From WTAW01 sp964406575 (lineage in GTDB: Bacteria > Acidobacteriota > Aminicenantia > Aminicenantales > Aminicenantaceae), in the NCBI GenBank assembly GCA_964406575.1, contig CAYOSH010000012.1:50554-114553 (forward strand): a DNA stretch of 64,000 nt, read 5' to 3'. The translations under genes and the position numbers were made by a program. Below are positions 62,399 through 64,000 of this stretch, piece by piece (position 1 is the stretch's first letter; each line of letters opens with the position of its first letter). The notes below the pieces were generated by a model that was not told the DNA's origin, ran no database searches, and saw only the letters and a program-made list of their open reading frames with translations.

Positions 62399-62562
62399 TC
62401 TTCTCATTAAGAACCTTTCATTTAAAATTATCGGCAGCAGATACACCTAAGCCAAATCCATTGCTTGTGATTTGGCTGATGCGATCGAGAAATATTGTTT
62501 CTCTGCGTAACTTCAAAGACAGAGTCAACTCGAGACCCAAGCCACGTAGACGTCCCGGCCTG
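62399..62562. other. Spacer after tRNA-Asn with two hairpins
   Basis: AGCCAAATC (62450-62458) pairs with GATTTGGCT (62469-62477), a 9-bp stem, and GAGAAA-TATTG-TTTCTC follows at about 62487. The first could end transcription of the tRNA, though no T-run follows. No gene is seen. Confidence 0.4.
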
Positions 62563-62730
62563 GAAGCATCCTTATTTCCGTGATGATCTCAAGTCAAATG
62601 ATAATAGCAGGAGTTCGTTACAGTCCATATTCGTCGAATACCTCACCACCCACCACCATCCGACTCATAAGGACAGTGACTCACTTTTTTTTGCGTCTAA
62701 TGCCCCTATCACCGAAATAAGGATGCTTAC
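62563..62730 (+). repeat. MITE-like element, copy 2
   Basis: 168 bp, ends GCATCCTTATTTCCG and GAAATAAGGATGC inverted. Flanked by the near-direct repeats TCCCGGCCTG (62553-62562) and TCCCGGTTTG (62731-62740). About 80% or more of positions look shared with copies 1 and 3 by eye. Small reading frames inside are by-products. Confidence 0.8.
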
Positions 62731-62825
62731 TCCCGGTTTGAAAAAATTCAACAAACCCGAAAGATTTGTTATAATAAATTAAAAATAAAAATGGAGAGAC
62801 GTTCTGCGATTTTTTGGAGGCCGTA

Positions 62826-63647
62826 ATGAGACCAACCAACAAAATCTTTTTGACCATTTTTGTCATAGGCCTGATCTTTGCCTTTGGTCTAGCAAAAGAA
62901 AAATTGGTCAACAGTACCTGGTGTATAATACCTTTAAAACTGGATGGGGCGGGTGCTGAATGGCAAGGCGTGCAGAAAACTTCCGAGGATAAAATCCAGG
63001 TTGATTATGCGTTTATGAATGATGCGGACTATCTATACATCCTTTTCGTTTTTAAAAACCTCGAATATTTAAGCAATATCAGCGAAACCGGAATGACGAT
63101 CTTTACAGACATCGAACGCAAAAAGAAAAAGGACTATGGGATCAATTTCATCCAGAGGAGGATTTCCGCCCAACAGTATCTCGCGATGTTAGAAAAACAA
63201 CAAGGCCCGATTCCCGAGGCCGACAGAAACGCCATCCTCGCTAATGCCTATTACGCCCATTTCGATACCAATGTGATAAACACAAAAGCCAAAGAGGATT
63301 CTACAGACGTTCCAGCCGATGCAAAACCAGCCCTATACAGGATGCAGCAGGGGCCAGAGGACAGCGTTGGATTCGAATTTGCCATTCCCTTGGCCAGAGT
63401 TTCGGAGTTTGCACCCGGAATAGGCACAGAGGCCGGAAAACAGATCATGATCGGATTTGAGTGGGGAGGAATGACAGAGGCCATGAAGCAAGCGCGCATG
63501 AACCGTTTCAAAAATCAGAGTGAACTTTCAGTAAATAAAGTTCCGGAACAACCTCTAGGAGGCACAACGGCATCCACGGCCAGAGGAAGGCGATCTCCTA
63601 AAAAGTATGATTTCTGGGTTGATGTGCAACTGGCCAACTCACAGTGA
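62826..63647 (+). CDS. Exported CBM9-like (DOMON-type) protein of unknown role
   Basis: A protein of about 273 residues with a signal peptide (FLTIFVIGLIFAFGLA) and a beta-sandwich pattern like the CBM9/DOMON sugar- or heme-binding fold: LDGAGAEWQGV, DYAFMNDADYLYILFVFKN, TGMTIFTDIERKKK, and GFEFAIPLARVSEFAP later. A C-terminal stretch TTASTARGRRSPKKYDFWVDVQLA follows. The ligand is unknown. GGAGG lies 5 bases before ATG 62826. It is bracketed by two MITE-like copies 95 bases upstream and 136 bases downstream. No neighbour gives a pathway. Confidence 0.7.
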   Translation: MRPTNKIFLTIFVIGLIFAFGLAKEKLVNSTWCIIPLKLDGAGAEWQGVQKTSEDKIQVDYAFMNDADYLYILFVFKNLEYLSNISETGMTIFTDIERKKKKDYGINFIQRRISAQQYLAMLEKQQGPIPEADRNAILANAYYAHFDTNVINTKAKEDSTDVPADAKPALYRMQQGPEDSVGFEFAIPLARVSEFAPGIGTEAGKQIMIGFEWGGMTEAMKQARMNRFKNQSELSVNKVPEQPLGGTTASTARGRRSPKKYDFWVDVQLANSQ

Positions 63648-64000
63648 TCTGCAAGATCCAATCCAAATGGTACCGATCCAGGGCTCCCTTTTATCCCGTG
63701 GAATTTTTTTGACTACAACCCTGCTCAGATTGCCCATGTTTATGATACGAGTTCAAAGCCAAATCGATACATTGCCTCTATCAGGAAGCATCCTTATTTC
63801 CGTGATGCTCTTAAGTCAAATGATAATAGCAGGAGCTCCTCACAGTCCATATTCGTCGAAGACCCCGCACCCACCACCATCCGATTCATAAGGACAGTGA
63901 CTCGCTCTTTTTTATGTCTAATGCCCTTATCAAGGAAATAAGGATGGTTACTCTCTATCAAGTATGATTGCTTAAAATCAGATAATCATATATTTTATAA
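63648..64000. other. Right-end intergenic region; holds MITE copy 3 only
   Basis: After the CBM9-like stop there are 136 bases with no recognised feature, then the element at 63784-63952, then 48 AT-rich bases to the window edge. No gene starts are visible. Confidence 0.6.
63784..63952 (+). repeat. MITE-like element, copy 3
   Basis: 169 bp, starting GGAAGCATCCTTATTTCCG and ending with GGAAATAAGGATGG-type sequence. Flanked by a perfect 8-bp direct repeat CTCTATCA (63776-63783 and 63953-63960), the best target-site duplication of the three copies. The orientation matches copy 2. Confidence 0.8.

Noticed and set aside
1..64000. CRISPR array, rRNA or prophage
   Set aside because: No regularly spaced repeats, no rRNA-like stretches and no phage structural genes were seen.

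Overview
The window is a stretch of bacterial chromosome of moderate GC content, about 45-48% by eye. It is densely packed with genes on both strands and contains no rRNA, phage or CRISPR. Exported lipoproteins, an RlpA-type protein, a Tat substrate and many signal peptides point to a diderm. The mixture is HspR-controlled dnaK, archaeal-type PurO, ComA, nucleotide-carrier/HEAT fusions and a membrane-anchored reductive-dehalogenase homologue. This would fit a deep-branching anaerobic lineage such as Candidatus Aminicenantes or a relative of Acidobacteriota; that placement is a guess from gene content, not a measurement.

Layout. 1-10.5 kb (minus strand): glutamate formimidoyltransferase (cut by the window edge), two M16-type peptidase homologues that both lack the zinc-binding histidines, an FHA-GAF-PP2C phosphatase, two paralogous nucleotide-carrier/HEAT fusions and a STAS protein. 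10.5-16.5 kb (plus): a signalling-like cluster of exported proteins, namely a metallophosphoesterase, three homologous PI3K/HipA-like kinase-fold proteins (one clearly a pseudokinase) and a nucleotide carrier. 16.5-19.4 kb (minus): cysC, sat, a ribbon-helix-helix protein and an RsbW-like kinase. 19.5-22 kb: metK-ahcY. 22-29.4 kb (minus): a tightly overlapping housekeeping operon asnS-rimO-pgpA-cinA-thpR-plsY-gpsA plus a TPR lipoprotein. 29.7-35.7 kb: corrinoid protein, DUF4416, cysteine desulfurase, serA plus class V aminotransferase, M20 peptidase. 36-40 kb (plus): RdhA-like iron-sulfur protein, Tat-exported class V aminotransferase, kynureninase-like enzyme. 40-45 kb (plus): GH63-like hydrolase, RsbW-like kinase, STAS protein and a GT-A glycosyltransferase. 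45-53 kb: ComA, HprK-like P-loop protein, UbiE/MenG, D-aminoacylase family, MFS carrier, RlpA and LOG proteins. 53-62 kb (plus): split purine end-steps (PurO plus stand-alone AICAR formyltransferase), malic enzyme, then a HAIR-controlled dnaK-dnaJ-hspR-sigma-DnaC-like series. 62.07-62.40 kb: a tRNA-Asn(GUU) gene split by a 257-nt group I intron. The right end holds a CBM9-like exported protein between two copies of a short MITE-like element.

The most interesting items are: (1) the group I intron between anticodon positions 35 and 36 of tRNA-Asn, with P1, P4, P7, P8 and P9 visible; (2) the exported kinase/pseudokinase/phosphatase set with an embedded nucleotide carrier, which could form an extracytoplasmic phosphorylation system supplied with nucleotide by the carrier; (3) a 168-bp MITE-like repeat in three copies, each flanked by short direct repeats; (4) a HAIR operator on the -35 of dnaK with hspR in the same gene series and a perfect palindrome on the -10; (5) an M16 pair in which neither subunit has HxxEH. 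All functional statements are based on reading the sequence; no searches were run.
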